A DNA stretch of 33,530 nt from Candidatus Kaiserbacteria bacterium. GTDB lineage: Bacteria; Patescibacteriota; Minisyncoccia; Phycocordibacterales; UBA2100. Below are positions 9,037 to 18,624 of the stretch, one piece after another. How positions within the stretch are numbered: the first letter of the stretch is position 1; each line of letters begins with the position of its first letter. The position numbers and the translations under genes are program-made. The notes under the pieces were generated by a model. That model had not been told where the DNA came from, searched no databases, and saw only the letters and a list, made by a program, of their open reading frames with translations. The DNA lies in assembly GCA_003164215.1 (NCBI GenBank), contig PLSR01000003.1:116298-149827 (forward strand). The letters are read 5' to 3'.

Positions 9037-10068
9037 TTAAACTCTCCGGACGATGCAGAACGGCGTCATTTCGTCGGATTGACCGAGCGGGTTGTCGCGA
9101 AAGAGTTTGCCGATGAAAGATTCTGAAATTGCGTTTGAAGATTTCCCTAAACTGAATGCGCCGCGATAATTCGCGTCGAGAATGACGACATCACTTACGC
9201 CAAGCTTTTCTTTGATCTTCCGCGCGGCCCCAGACGGATCATTCGGAGCGAGCTTCACCGAGTGCGCATATTCGAGAATGAGGAACGACATCGGACAGTC
9301 GATCGATTTCGCGCGCAAGCCGCAGATGCGATAGAAAAGTCCACGAATGCCGAAGGGGCGCGTGATCGCCGAAACGAGTGCCGCGAAGATTATGCGCGGA
9401 TATCCCGCCTCATCAATGAACGCCTGCATCGCGATAGCCGTACCGTGACCGAAGCCTTTGAAATCGTTCGAACCGTAATTATTGCCAACGTTCTTTGCGA
9501 AAAGATGCGCAAGCCATGATGGTTTGAGCGTGCTCATGTCGACGACTCTGCCCTGCGTGATCGTGAGCGCTTTTTCGCTAATATACAACGTGTCATCGGA
9601 TTTTATATACGGCTTCACATAATCGTCGAGTAGCGGCTGGATATCGGTATCTTGCATCGTAATGAGGCGCGTGCGCACCGGCAGACGCTGATACTTTACT
9701 CCGTCTACGTCGATGACTATCTCCTTGCCCGGATTCGGAATAAATTCGCCCGACGGTGCTCGCGGCGCCATTGGCGGAGGCGGGAACGAGACTTCTTCTC
9801 CGCGGAAAAGCGCGGACAATTTTTCAACTGTCTCCCGAATGCTTGCGGGATCTTCACCCATCTTCGCGCGCGAACGCAAAAGCTCTGTCACTTCCATATA
9901 CAAAATATGCGCCTCATCTATGCGTGATTTCGAAAATGTCGCTTCGATCGGTGCCGCACTATCACCAACCGCCTGCAATGTTGCGCCACCGTCTTGTTGT
10001 GGCACATACAAAACCGTGAGCCCGGTCTTATCCTTCATTTCTGCGTAGGTAATTGATTGTTCTTGCAT
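9037..10068 (-). CDS. Coenzyme F420-0:L-glutamate ligase (CofE)-like protein with N-terminal extension
   Basis: YQRLPVRTRLITMQDTDIQPLLDDYVKPYIKSDDTLYISEKALTITQGRVV resembles the CofE N-terminal fold; ~120-aa extra N-terminus with Pro-rich linker. Start MQEQSIT; TACAAT-8nt-ATG. Confidence 0.55.
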   Translation of the reverse strand: MQEQSITYAEMKDKTGLTVLYVPQQDGGATLQAVGDSAAPIEATFSKSRIDEAHILYMEVTELLRSRAKMGEDPASIRETVEKLSALFRGEEVSFPPPPMAPRAPSGEFIPNPGKEIVIDVDGVKYQRLPVRTRLITMQDTDIQPLLDDYVKPYIKSDDTLYISEKALTITQGRVVDMSTLKPSWLAHLFAKNVGNNYGSNDFKGFGHGTAIAMQAFIDEAGYPRIIFAALVSAITRPFGIRGLFYRICGLRAKSIDCPMSFLILEYAHSVKLAPNDPSGAARKIKEKLGVSDVVILDANYRGAFSLGKSSNAISESFIGKLFRDNPLGQSDEMTPFCIVRRV

Positions 10069-10099
10069 GAATTTGGATTGTAACATATGAAAATAAAGC

Positions 10100-10126
10100 G
10101 GCCCGGCTGCGCGATGCAGTCGGGCC
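10100..10126 (-). terminator. Terminator of the PLP-enzyme gene
   Basis: ggcccggctgc-gcgat-gcagtcgggcc (11 bp including one G-T), followed on the minus strand by GCTTTATTTTC. Confidence 0.8.
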
Positions 10127-10136
10127 ACGAGGCCGG

Positions 10137-11159
10137 TTATTTTCCGGCATTGATCACCTCGATAATCCGCTCCACAGAGATGTCCCGGATCTCGAAGTCT
10201 TCCACACCGTGAAGGGCGGTTTTGGCGACCTCTTGATACAGGGTCATCGCATCCGGGAACATGATCCCCACACGGAGAATGCGGGACTGATCGAACTCGT
10301 GCCAGTGTTCCGCGAGGAATTTCAACGCGCCGGCGTACGTCATCGAGCCGGTCGGCCCGACATCCAGCTGGCGAAGTTTCTCCCCTAACGCGGCAGCTGC
10401 GACGAACGCTGCGCGCCGACCGATCTTGATCGGCGGCCCGAATTCATCCAACGCATCTTCACCGACCACTTCTTTGATGCTCGCGACGGTACGTGCGGCC
10501 GGTATCTCCTGGCCGTCTTCGCAGACGACCGGGATAACTTTAGTCGCAAGTCCGTGAGCATCCGCATACCACTTGATGCCGCGTGCGGTGCCCATTGTTC
10601 CACAAGGAACAAAGACGATGTCGAAATAGCCATTTTGCGGCGCGAACAGTTGCGCTGCAGTGTAGTCGCGATGTCCGAGTGCATTGGCGGGATTCTTGTA
10701 CTGATTGGTATTGAACCCATCCAATGCGATCGCCAATTGCTCCGCCTCGACCTGTGTCGACTCCGAGGTGAGCAGCACCTTGGCAAGTCCGCGCTGCATT
10801 GCGACCCGGCTCGATTTTGCGGTGATCGTGTCGGCCTTCATGATCGTCCAGCACCGCAATCCAAGCGGCCTGCACATTTCCGCAAGCTTGAACCCGGTTT
10901 GTCCGCTCGATGCCGCGAATACCGGAGTACCTTCGCGAATGACCTCGTTGATGATGCCCTGTTCGAGCATCGCGAACACCGGAGCATGCTTGTTATACGA
11001 TCCGGTGCCATACATCACGGCCGCTCGCATCTCGACACCGGAAAAGGTATTGAGATTTTTGCCGAACGGTTTAGTCACGTGGACGAGATCGAACTTGGAT
11101 GGATGGAATTCACCCCTCAATTGTTCGAGGGCCCGTTCTTTCCATGGAACTTGGGTCAT
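10137..11159 (-). CDS. Fold-type II PLP-dependent enzyme (cysteine synthase/CBS-like)
   Basis: GSYNKHAPVFAML (putative PLP lysine), ASSGQTGFKLAEMCRPLG (SGNTG-like phosphate loop), FVPCGTMGTARGIKWY (Gly-rich loop), C-terminal PTGSMTYAGALKFL. Confidence 0.78.
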   Translation of the reverse strand: MTQVPWKERALEQLRGEFHPSKFDLVHVTKPFGKNLNTFSGVEMRAAVMYGTGSYNKHAPVFAMLEQGIINEVIREGTPVFAASSGQTGFKLAEMCRPLGLRCWTIMKADTITAKSSRVAMQRGLAKVLLTSESTQVEAEQLAIALDGFNTNQYKNPANALGHRDYTAAQLFAPQNGYFDIVFVPCGTMGTARGIKWYADAHGLATKVIPVVCEDGQEIPAARTVASIKEVVGEDALDEFGPPIKIGRRAAFVAAAALGEKLRQLDVGPTGSMTYAGALKFLAEHWHEFDQSRILRVGIMFPDAMTLYQEVAKTALHGVEDFEIRDISVERIIEVINAGK

Positions 11160-11210
11160 TTCGTGAACCTCGCCGGTTGATCTTTTGGCCTATAGAAGGC
11201 CCTAACGACG

Positions 11211-11239
11211 ATACTACGCTTGACATTGTCCTTTGTAAA
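11211..11239 (-). promoter_or_regulatory. Candidate promoter of the PLP-enzyme gene
   Basis: Minus strand TTTACA-N17-TAGTAT. Confidence 0.5.
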
Positions 11240-11274
11240 TGTGTCTCTGTGGCGTCCTGAATTCCCTATTTCTG

Positions 11275-11898
11275 TTAAGATTTCTCTTCCCCTTTCTCCT
11301 CCACCTCCGTCTCTTTCAAGAACTTTCTACGCATGCGCCAGCTGAAGATGTAGTAGGCCGTAATGACGAGGCCGATGCCGCCGATCACATACTGAATGTT
11401 GGAGAGAATATTCGAGATGCTCCCGCCAAATGAGTTGCCGAAGAAATAGCCGAGCGCGAGCAAGGACCAGTATTGCGTTACCGCGACTAGCGCACCGTAC
11501 TTGAAGAACGTCGTAAAGCGGAATTTCACCATGCCGGCGACGGCGACGAATGTCGATCCGATCCCGTATGAAAGTTTGCCGATGAACATCGTGGACATCG
11601 GATGATGCTCCCACAGAAGCCGCACGCCTTCGAGATGATCATGCGTAACGTGTATTTTTCGCAGCAGTCGGTCGGCGAACGCGGTGCGTCCGCCAAAGTA
11701 TCCGAGCGCGTAGTAGCATCCGTCCATCCCCATGTCGCGCACGAAGAAGAAAAGTGCGAGGAAGTAAATATTGAAATAGCCGAGCGCAGCGAGCGTTCCT
11801 GCGATGAACGCAACGATCGGACCCTCGATAATGGCGAGCGGTATCATGATCAGATACCGGTATTCAATGATGAGTTGCGCCGTGCTTGAAAGGTTCAT
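11275..11898 (-). CDS. DedA family membrane protein
   Basis: IIEGPIVAFIAGTLAALGYFNIYFLALFFFVRDMGMDGCYYALGYFGGR and GKLSYGIGSTFVAVAGMVKFRFTTF. Confidence 0.8.
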   Translation of the reverse strand: MNLSSTAQLIIEYRYLIMIPLAIIEGPIVAFIAGTLAALGYFNIYFLALFFFVRDMGMDGCYYALGYFGGRTAFADRLLRKIHVTHDHLEGVRLLWEHHPMSTMFIGKLSYGIGSTFVAVAGMVKFRFTTFFKYGALVAVTQYWSLLALGYFFGNSFGGSISNILSNIQYVIGGIGLVITAYYIFSWRMRRKFLKETEVEEKGEEKS

Positions 11899-11972
11899 AG
11901 ACGATCATTCGCAGTATAGCAAGCGGTGCCATAGACCGCATGGAAGTAAAAACAGCTATATTTGCGACACGG

Positions 11973-12704
11973 CTAGATGCCCGCGACGCGGAAAATTTTG
12001 CCGATTGTGTAGGTGATCGCCATTGCGATGGCGCCTCCGATGATGACGCGGATCGTCGCTTTCATCTTCTTTGAGCCTCCCACGTATGCCGAAAGTGAAC
12101 CGGTGATCGCGAGCGCGACGACGACCGATACGAACGTGATAGGGATGCGAAGCGGCGCCGGTGGCAAGAGGATCGCAATGAGTGGGATGATCGCACCGAC
12201 AAAGAATGAGAGCGCCGAAGCGATCGCGGCGTACCACGGATTGGTCAGATCATCCGGATTAATATGCAATTCCGCGTCCACGTGCGCGGCGAATGCGTCG
12301 TGCGCGGTGAGCTCCAGGGCAACGGTACGCGCAGTCGCTTTGGTCAAACCTTTCTTTTCATAGATGCTCGTAAGCTCGCTCAGTTCTTCATCGGGCAAAT
12401 TTTCCAATTCCCAGCGCTCTTTTGCGAGCAATGCTTTTTCCGTATCGCTTTGTGTGCTTACTGAGACATATTCCCCCGCCGCCATGGAGAGGGCTCCCGC
12501 GACGAGCCCGGCGACGCCGGCGGTAAAGATGAAGCTCGGAGAATTATTCGAGGCACCGGCGACACCGACGACAATAGACGCGACCGAAACGATCCCGTCA
12601 TTGGCGCCCAAGACGGCGGCGCGGAGCCAATTGAGCCGAGAGCCCGCATCGGTCGCCGAATGCGGTTCGTTATGCGTGTGATGGGTGTGATACACGATGG
12701 CCAT
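11973..12704 (-). CDS. VIT1/CCC1 family transporter
   Basis: LRAAVLGANDGIVSVASIVVGVAGA...FTAGVAGLVAGALSMAAGEYVSVSTQSDTEKA is the diagnostic VIT1 N-terminus. TATGAT-9nt-ATG. Confidence 0.92.
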   Translation of the reverse strand: MAIVYHTHHTHNEPHSATDAGSRLNWLRAAVLGANDGIVSVASIVVGVAGASNNSPSFIFTAGVAGLVAGALSMAAGEYVSVSTQSDTEKALLAKERWELENLPDEELSELTSIYEKKGLTKATARTVALELTAHDAFAAHVDAELHINPDDLTNPWYAAIASALSFFVGAIIPLIAILLPPAPLRIPITFVSVVVALAITGSLSAYVGGSKKMKATIRVIIGGAIAMAITYTIGKIFRVAGI

Positions 12705-12805
12705 ATCCGGCACATCATACTACAGAAAACTACAGAAAATAAACCCTGACATTCCTCGCCAAGATTTTCATCTATCCTTCACGGCTATGTCGGTACTATC
12801 GGTCT

Positions 12806-12985
12806 ATGAACTCGATGCAAGAGTCATTGCGGGAATATATGACAGATTCTATCGATATTGAGGAACGACTTTCAGAATCTGTCTCGCAATTGTATCCGCA
12901 CTACCAACCGCCGGAGGACGATCTTTTCGCGTTCGATGGGCTAGGGCACGAGCCGCGCATGCCGAAAGTACTCGGCGATCGATGA
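12806..12985 (+). CDS. Small 59-aa hypothetical protein
   Basis: MNSMQESLREYMTDSIDIEERLSESVSQLYPHYQPPEDDLFAFDGLGHEPRMPKVLGDR; preceded by TACTAT-6nt-ATG, the same architecture as larger genes here; ends exactly at the convergent gene's stop. Confidence 0.5.
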   Translation: MNSMQESLREYMTDSIDIEERLSESVSQLYPHYQPPEDDLFAFDGLGHEPRMPKVLGDR

Positions 12986-14068
12986 TCAACGAGTAGTTAC
13001 AGAAAACGTTGCCGTGCCATTCACGATCTGCGTGAGCGAGACACTGTAATTTGCGGACGTGTAGGTTTGACCGACTGAAAGTGTCTGCGGGGGGATCGGC
13101 ACCATCGCGAGCATACAGCGCATCTGCGGCGATGCATCAGACGGGAATGAATTCCAACATCCGACCGGAGTGATCTGGATCGTCGCTGAATATTGCGTTA
13201 ATCCCTGTAGCGTGAAGTACATGCTTTCATTTCTGATCTCTGCGATGCCGCCCGAGGTGAGCGAGACGCTTCCCGGCGCATTCAACTGTTGAATGGTTGG
13301 GGCAACGGCGGTCGAGCCGACGGTAACCGTCGCGGTGCCAAGGATCTGCATGTTGGGACAATTGCAGATGCCGCCAGCGGGACATGCACAGGCGCCAGCA
13401 GTCAACGTCGCGGTATAGGTGCCGGCGGTGGCGAATGTGTGTGAGACGATACCCTCGGCGTTGCAACTTGAACATACCGGAACGACGCCAAGCGTTCCGC
13501 TGGTGCCATCGCCGAAGTTCACCGTATTGCCGATAGAACTTCCCTGCGGTGCGGATGAGGTAAATTGCACGGTAAGCGGAGCTGCACCAGCCGTGGGCGA
13601 TGCCGTGAAATTCGTGCCAGTGGTCGTGGTCGTCGTCGTGTCGCCACATGATCGAAGCAGGGAGGCGCGTGAAAGCGGACCGAAGATGCCATAGCCGGCA
13701 CTACCGGATGATGCCACACCGTTCTGCTGCTGCCAGAGACCGACAGCCGCTTTGGTCAATACGCCGAAATAACCGGTCGCCGAGACATTGAGAAATCCTT
13801 CAGAAGAAAGAAGTTTCTGGAGCGCGATGACGTCGCTCCCTTGCGCACCGATCGAAAGCGACCTGCTCAACGATAGACACGACGACATCGTCGGACTTGA
13901 ACTTACCGTACCTGATACCGATGTGCCGCTTTGCGATTGTAGCAACTGTATTTCAGCGAGGAGATTTTGGATCTGCGTTTGTAGATCGCTTATGGCTGAG
14001 GCCGAAGCGACGAACGGAGACGCGAGGAGCGCAATGCTGAGGCCGATGAAAAGTGCCTTTTTGATCAT
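12986..14068 (-). CDS. Secreted protein with peptidoglycan-binding (PGBD) and PKD-like domains
   Basis: Signal peptide, coiled-coil ISDLQTQIQNLLAEIQLLQSQ, PGBD LSIGAQGSDVIALQKLLSSEGFLNVSATGYFGVLTKAAVGLWQQQNGV, PKD ASPTAGAAPLTVQFTSSAPQG...VNFGDGTSG. Confidence 0.88.
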   Translation of the reverse strand: MIKKALFIGLSIALLASPFVASASAISDLQTQIQNLLAEIQLLQSQSGTSVSGTVSSSPTMSSCLSLSRSLSIGAQGSDVIALQKLLSSEGFLNVSATGYFGVLTKAAVGLWQQQNGVASSGSAGYGIFGPLSRASLLRSCGDTTTTTTTGTNFTASPTAGAAPLTVQFTSSAPQGSSIGNTVNFGDGTSGTLGVVPVCSSCNAEGIVSHTFATAGTYTATLTAGACACPAGGICNCPNMQILGTATVTVGSTAVAPTIQQLNAPGSVSLTSGGIAEIRNESMYFTLQGLTQYSATIQITPVGCWNSFPSDASPQMRCMLAMVPIPPQTLSVGQTYTSANYSVSLTQIVNGTATFSVTTR

Positions 14069-14227
14069 ATTTCAAATTGTTAGTTGCTACGTAGTAATAG
14101 ACGCGGTATTACACGAAAGCTTACATCTTGCCGGATTCGCAGGACTATCGTCCACACTGTCGGATTCGAACGCGACTTGAGCGCAGTTATCGCGCTCGAG
14201 TCACTTGACAGACTCGGGCGCACGCGT

Positions 14228-14301
14228 TGGCTGCGGGATTTGGATTCGAACCAAAATACACTGCTCCAGAGGCAGTAGTCCTACCATTAGACGATCCCGC
14301 A
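14228..14301 (-). tRNA. tRNA-Gln (CTG)
   Basis: Cloverleaf TGCGGGA...ACTGC-CTCTGGA-GCAGT...TTTGG-TTCGAAT-CCAAA-TCCCGCA, discriminator G, encoded CCA. Confidence 0.92.
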
Positions 14302-14371
14302 AAGACGCGCGGAGACCCGCGACGTACAGGCAACAATACCCGAAAAACGGCCTGAATTCAACCGTCGAAGA

Positions 14372-15133
14372 TCACAAACGGGTGATAGTCGCCGTGATCG
14401 CGCAGTGGTCTGAAACGCCGGTGTGGAGAACGACGTTGGATGCGGTGTAGGCAGGCGTGGTGAAAAGTCCGTCAACCATCTTGTCCGCTTGCTCCTCAAG
14501 CGATGCACGATGACGTGCCGGATCAAGGCTGGTCGCATAGCTTGCCGGGATGTTATCTTTATACGTATCGGAAAGCTGAGTAAAAATTTCTCCCGGCACA
14601 CCATCGTGAATGCGCGGCGCATTGAAATCCCCCGAGAGAACGAATTCGCCGGATGTCGCAAGAACACTGATCAGCGCTTTTATATCTATTCGCTGGAAAT
14701 CATTCGCGCCGCCCTTCGGAGTCCAGGTGAAATGCGTCGTTCCGATCTTAAATTTGATCCCGTCTTTCTCCACTTCGCAAAAAAGGACACCGAGATTTTG
14801 CGTATGGTATTTCGTATCGAGGTTCGTTTCGTCATAATCGCGAAGAGCCGCCGGATCGCCGCGATAATACTCCAGAGAGCTGGCAGTGATCGGCAAGCTC
14901 GTGAATATGCCGACGCCACGAAGATTCATATCGCCGCGCTGATCATCCCGGCGCATCATCGGAAGAAATTTCGCATGCGCATTACCCAGTGACGCCGAAA
15001 TGCGCTCGATATCGCGCTCGAAAAGTTCCTGTATGCAAACCACTTCCGGCGCCTGTGCCTTCAAAAACGTCTCTACAAGGTCGAGATGTTTCGCCCCTTC
15101 AATATTGACGGACACGAACGAAATCGACGCCAT
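14372..15133 (-). CDS. Endonuclease/exonuclease/phosphatase (EEP) family protein
   Basis: FVSVNIEG, VVCIQELFE, LSGDFNAPR and SDHCAITATI motifs. Confidence 0.88.
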   Translation of the reverse strand: MASISFVSVNIEGAKHLDLVETFLKAQAPEVVCIQELFERDIERISASLGNAHAKFLPMMRRDDQRGDMNLRGVGIFTSLPITASSLEYYRGDPAALRDYDETNLDTKYHTQNLGVLFCEVEKDGIKFKIGTTHFTWTPKGGANDFQRIDIKALISVLATSGEFVLSGDFNAPRIHDGVPGEIFTQLSDTYKDNIPASYATSLDPARHRASLEEQADKMVDGLFTTPAYTASNVVLHTGVSDHCAITATITRL

Positions 15134-15139
15134 ACCCGA

Positions 15140-16843
15140 CTATTTATTTTTCGAACGTTCCATCGAAGCCTTGATGAATGCGGTAAAAAGCGGGTGTGGA
15201 GCAAGCGGGCGCGCACGGAGTTCGGGGTGGAATTGCGTGCCAAGCATAAAGGGATGCATATGCTTCGGCAGTTCTGCGATCTCCATGAGCGAACGGTCGG
15301 GAGACTTGCCGGAAAATACGAGACCCGCCTTTTCAAGCTGCTCGATGTATTCGGGATTGATCTCGTATCGGTGTCGATGACGTTCAGAGGTCGATCCGTC
15401 GACGCCGCTCTCGATCCTTCCCGCCGCCACATATGCATCGTGCGCGGCAGTCCCCTTAACGAGATCACAGGGGTACGCGCCGAGGCGCATCGATCCGCCG
15501 TAGTCTTTGCGCGCGAGCTTCTCTTTTTGCTCGGGAAGAATATCCACAATCGGGTGCGCGGTGTCTGGATTGATCTCGGTCGTGTTGGCATCTTTAAGGC
15601 CCGCGATATGGCGAGCGAATTCAACGGTCATGAGTTGCATGCCGTAACAAAGTCCGAAATACGGGATCTTATGCTCACGGGCATATTTGATACCGAGGAT
15701 CTTCCCTTCGATACCGGTCTCGCCGAATCCGCCCGGCACGATGATGCCGTCGTATGCTTTGAGATCGGAGACTTTGTCGGGATCATTTTGGTAGTCTTTC
15801 GCGTTGAGCCAATCGATCTCGGGCTTCACACCGAGCGTGTACGATGAGAATTTGATCGCCTCGATGACCGAGAGATATGCATCCGAGAGAATGAAGTCTC
15901 CCGTATCGAAATATTTTCCGACGATGCCGATCTTCACCGTACCGTTGCCGTTGTGCGCGTGCTCCGCAAATTTCTTCCATTCAGAAAGATCTGCCGCCGG
16001 CTGTTCCTCCTTGCCCAAGGCTTCAAGCAGGGTGTCGGAGAAATGGTCGCGTTCAAAATTCATGGGGACATCGTAGATCGAATGCACGTCGGGCGCGGAG
16101 ATGATGCGGTCGGGCTCGACATTGCATGAGATCGCAAGTTTCTCTTTGCGCTTGTTATCTAAGGGGTGCGTGGATCGCGCGATGATGAAATCGGGCTGGA
16201 CGCCGTAGGAATTGAGCTCGCGCACGGCGGTCTGGGTCGGCTTCGTCTTCATTTCACCGATCGTGCTCGGCACCGGCAGATAGGAAACGACAACAAAAAC
16301 GACATCATCAGGATGGCGCAGGTGAATGACGCGCGCGGCGTCGATAAAAAGCGCATTTGAAAAATCTCCAATGGTCCCGCCGATCTCAATGACTGATACG
16401 TCGGAACCGGATTGTTCTGCGGCACGGATGAGCCGTGAGAGGATCTCATCGCGTACGTGCGGGATCGCCTCCACGCACTTTCCGCCGTACCCGAGATTGC
16501 GCTCACGATCGATGACGGAGCGATAGACCATGCCGGAGGTCATGTAGTCGTCGGCTCCCAGATCGCGATTGAGAAAGCGCTCGTAGTTGCCCATGTCTTG
16601 ATCGGTCTCAAGCCCACTATCGAGCACGAATACTTCGCCGTGCTCGACGGGATTCATCGTACCCGCATCGACATTGAGATACGGGTCGATCTTCACGAGA
16701 TTGACCGAAAGACCACGCGAGGAAAGGATCTTCCCGATCGAAGCGACCGCAATGCCCTTGCCGACGCCCGACATCACTCCTCCGAGAACGAAAATATATT
16801 TATGTCCCGATTTGTTCTCACTGCGCGCACGCCTATTAGCCAT
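15140..16843 (-). CDS. pyrG: CTP synthase
   Basis: KYIFVLGGVMSGVGKGIAVASIGKIL, DPYLNVDAGTMNPVEHGEVFVLDSGLETDQDMGNYERFL, amidotransferase IPYFGLCYGMQLMTVEFAR. Confidence 0.97.
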   Translation of the reverse strand: MANRRARSENKSGHKYIFVLGGVMSGVGKGIAVASIGKILSSRGLSVNLVKIDPYLNVDAGTMNPVEHGEVFVLDSGLETDQDMGNYERFLNRDLGADDYMTSGMVYRSVIDRERNLGYGGKCVEAIPHVRDEILSRLIRAAEQSGSDVSVIEIGGTIGDFSNALFIDAARVIHLRHPDDVVFVVVSYLPVPSTIGEMKTKPTQTAVRELNSYGVQPDFIIARSTHPLDNKRKEKLAISCNVEPDRIISAPDVHSIYDVPMNFERDHFSDTLLEALGKEEQPAADLSEWKKFAEHAHNGNGTVKIGIVGKYFDTGDFILSDAYLSVIEAIKFSSYTLGVKPEIDWLNAKDYQNDPDKVSDLKAYDGIIVPGGFGETGIEGKILGIKYAREHKIPYFGLCYGMQLMTVEFARHIAGLKDANTTEINPDTAHPIVDILPEQKEKLARKDYGGSMRLGAYPCDLVKGTAAHDAYVAAGRIESGVDGSTSERHRHRYEINPEYIEQLEKAGLVFSGKSPDRSLMEIAELPKHMHPFMLGTQFHPELRARPLAPHPLFTAFIKASMERSKNK

Positions 16844-16846
16844 AGA

Positions 16847-17776
16847 TCAAATATTAAGATACCGCCGCACGGCAAGAAAACTTGATAATGTGCCGAGCGC
16901 GATGCCTGAGCCCATGACCACGAGGAAAATCAGGCCGAAAGACGTAATGTAGTAGGTGAAAACATTGAACGTACCGAGGAATTGTTCCGATGATGGTCCG
17001 ATCCACGCACACAACGGATACAACAGCGCCAAGACGATAATGCCGGATATCAACCCATACAAGACGCCCGCGATCATAAAGGGACCGCGCACGTACCAGT
17101 GCCCCGCGCCGACGAGATTCATTATTTCGATCTCATCGCGGGATGTATAGATCGCAAGTCGGATCGTATTGAATGCGATCAGAAGCGATGCGAGGGCAAG
17201 TACGAGCGCGATCGCGATCCCGAGCTGTTTCGACGTCTGAATGATGTTCGTTAAATGCCCGATCGCGGTCTCATTCTGCGAGTAATTGACCTTGTCGATC
17301 GCGGAGCCGGCGCCGTTACCACTACTTTGCTGAGCGGTCAGGAATTGCGCGATCGTCGCGTATTGTGAGGTATCTTTGGCGCGAACCTCAAGTGATGCCC
17401 CCAGGGGGTTATCAGGTAATTCTTGTAGGGCCTGCATGGTGAGTTGGTCGTTCGCGTGTCGTGCCTGGAATGCCGCGAGCGCTTGATCCGCGGAAACATA
17501 CGTGACGGATTGCACTTCCGGCAATGCTTGTAGTGAGATCTCGATCTGCTGTATCTGATCTTGCGTGGCAACGGTCGTCATATAGACGGTGACATCGACT
17601 TTGCTCGTGAGATCAGAAAGTACGGATCGGAGAGCAGCTCCGGAAATGAGGAGCGTCGCTGCGACGAAGAGCGTGATCGTCATGATGAGGATCGCGGAGA
17701 GCGAAACGAAACCATTCCGAAGGAAGCCGACGAACCCATATCGTGCGACTCTTTTTGACGTGACCCAAAATGACAT
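16847..17776 (-). CDS. ftsX: Cell division protein FtsX
   Basis: Four-TM FtsX topology, next to FtsE; RLAIYTSRDEIEIMNLVGAGHWYVRGPFMIAGVLYGLISGI. TATAAT-6nt-ATG. Confidence 0.93.
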   Translation of the reverse strand: MSFWVTSKRVARYGFVGFLRNGFVSLSAILIMTITLFVAATLLISGAALRSVLSDLTSKVDVTVYMTTVATQDQIQQIEISLQALPEVQSVTYVSADQALAAFQARHANDQLTMQALQELPDNPLGASLEVRAKDTSQYATIAQFLTAQQSSGNGAGSAIDKVNYSQNETAIGHLTNIIQTSKQLGIAIALVLALASLLIAFNTIRLAIYTSRDEIEIMNLVGAGHWYVRGPFMIAGVLYGLISGIIVLALLYPLCAWIGPSSEQFLGTFNVFTYYITSFGLIFLVVMGSGIALGTLSSFLAVRRYLNI

Positions 17777-17819
17777 ACTCAGATTATACTACCCGCGAGC
17801 GGCATTCTCATAATCGCGA

Positions 17820-18503
17820 TCATAGTGCATATTTCCCCTCCTTGTCGTCGCGGACGATTCGACCTTGATCCATGGTGACGACGCGGCGGCCGACTGAGTC
17901 GACGACCATTTTGTTGTGCGTGGTGAGAAGAACGGTCGTGCCGAGATCGTTGATCTTCTTCAAGATCTCGACGACATCGTGCGCATTGATCGGGTCAAGG
18001 TTGCCGGTCGGTTCGTCGGCGATGAGGACATCGGGCTGGTTGACGATGGCGCGGGCTATGGCAACGCGCTGCTGTTCGCCACCGGAAAGTTCGCGCGGAA
18101 AATTCCAGATCTTGTCGGAAAGGCCCACGAGCTCAAGCACGTGCGGCACATCGGCCTGAATATCGTCGTCGCTTCGTCCCGCTACCTCCAAGGCGAACGC
18201 GATGTTCTCGTAGACATTCTTCGTCGGCAGAAGCCGGAAATCCTGGAAAATGGTGCCGATGCTACGGCGCAAGCGTAGCAATTCCTTGCCCGAAAGCTTA
18301 GCTATTTCGCGACTGCCAAAGAATACCGCGCCTTCCGTGGGGGAAACTTCGGCGAAAAGCATCTTGAGGAGCGTAGTCTTACCGGCGCCCGAATGGCCGA
18401 CTATAGAAACGAATTCGCCCGGTTCAATGCCGAGCGTAATATCTTCAACGGCCGGTGCCGCACCATCGAAATAGACCTTGGTGACTTTGTCGAAGTAGAT
18501 CAT
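17820..18503 (-). CDS. ftsE: Cell division ATP-binding protein FtsE
   Basis: [82 protein letters not shown]. Confidence 0.95.
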   Translation of the reverse strand: MIYFDKVTKVYFDGAAPAVEDITLGIEPGEFVSIVGHSGAGKTTLLKMLFAEVSPTEGAVFFGSREIAKLSGKELLRLRRSIGTIFQDFRLLPTKNVYENIAFALEVAGRSDDDIQADVPHVLELVGLSDKIWNFPRELSGGEQQRVAIARAIVNQPDVLIADEPTGNLDPINAHDVVEILKKINDLGTTVLLTTHNKMVVDSVGRRVVTMDQGRIVRDDKEGKYAL

Positions 18504-18624
18504 AAACAACGGGTTTCATTATACCCTGTCTTCTGCAGTATCAAAATCAACAACCTGGACAGAACAAGACTCGACACATTTTGATGTGCTTAATACTGTT
18601 TTCCTGTATCAGATACATATAATT

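Noticed and set aside
10554-11180. 208-aa plus-strand ORF
   Set aside because: Antisense to the PLP enzyme; no family features.
12722-12740. ctacagaaaactacagaaaata short direct repeat
   Set aside because: Too short and AT-rich to be meaningful.
8980-12985. Alternative genetic code (UGA = Gly, as in some CPR)
   Set aside because: UGA ends the tandem PanD gene and others, and prfB is present, so code 11 fits.
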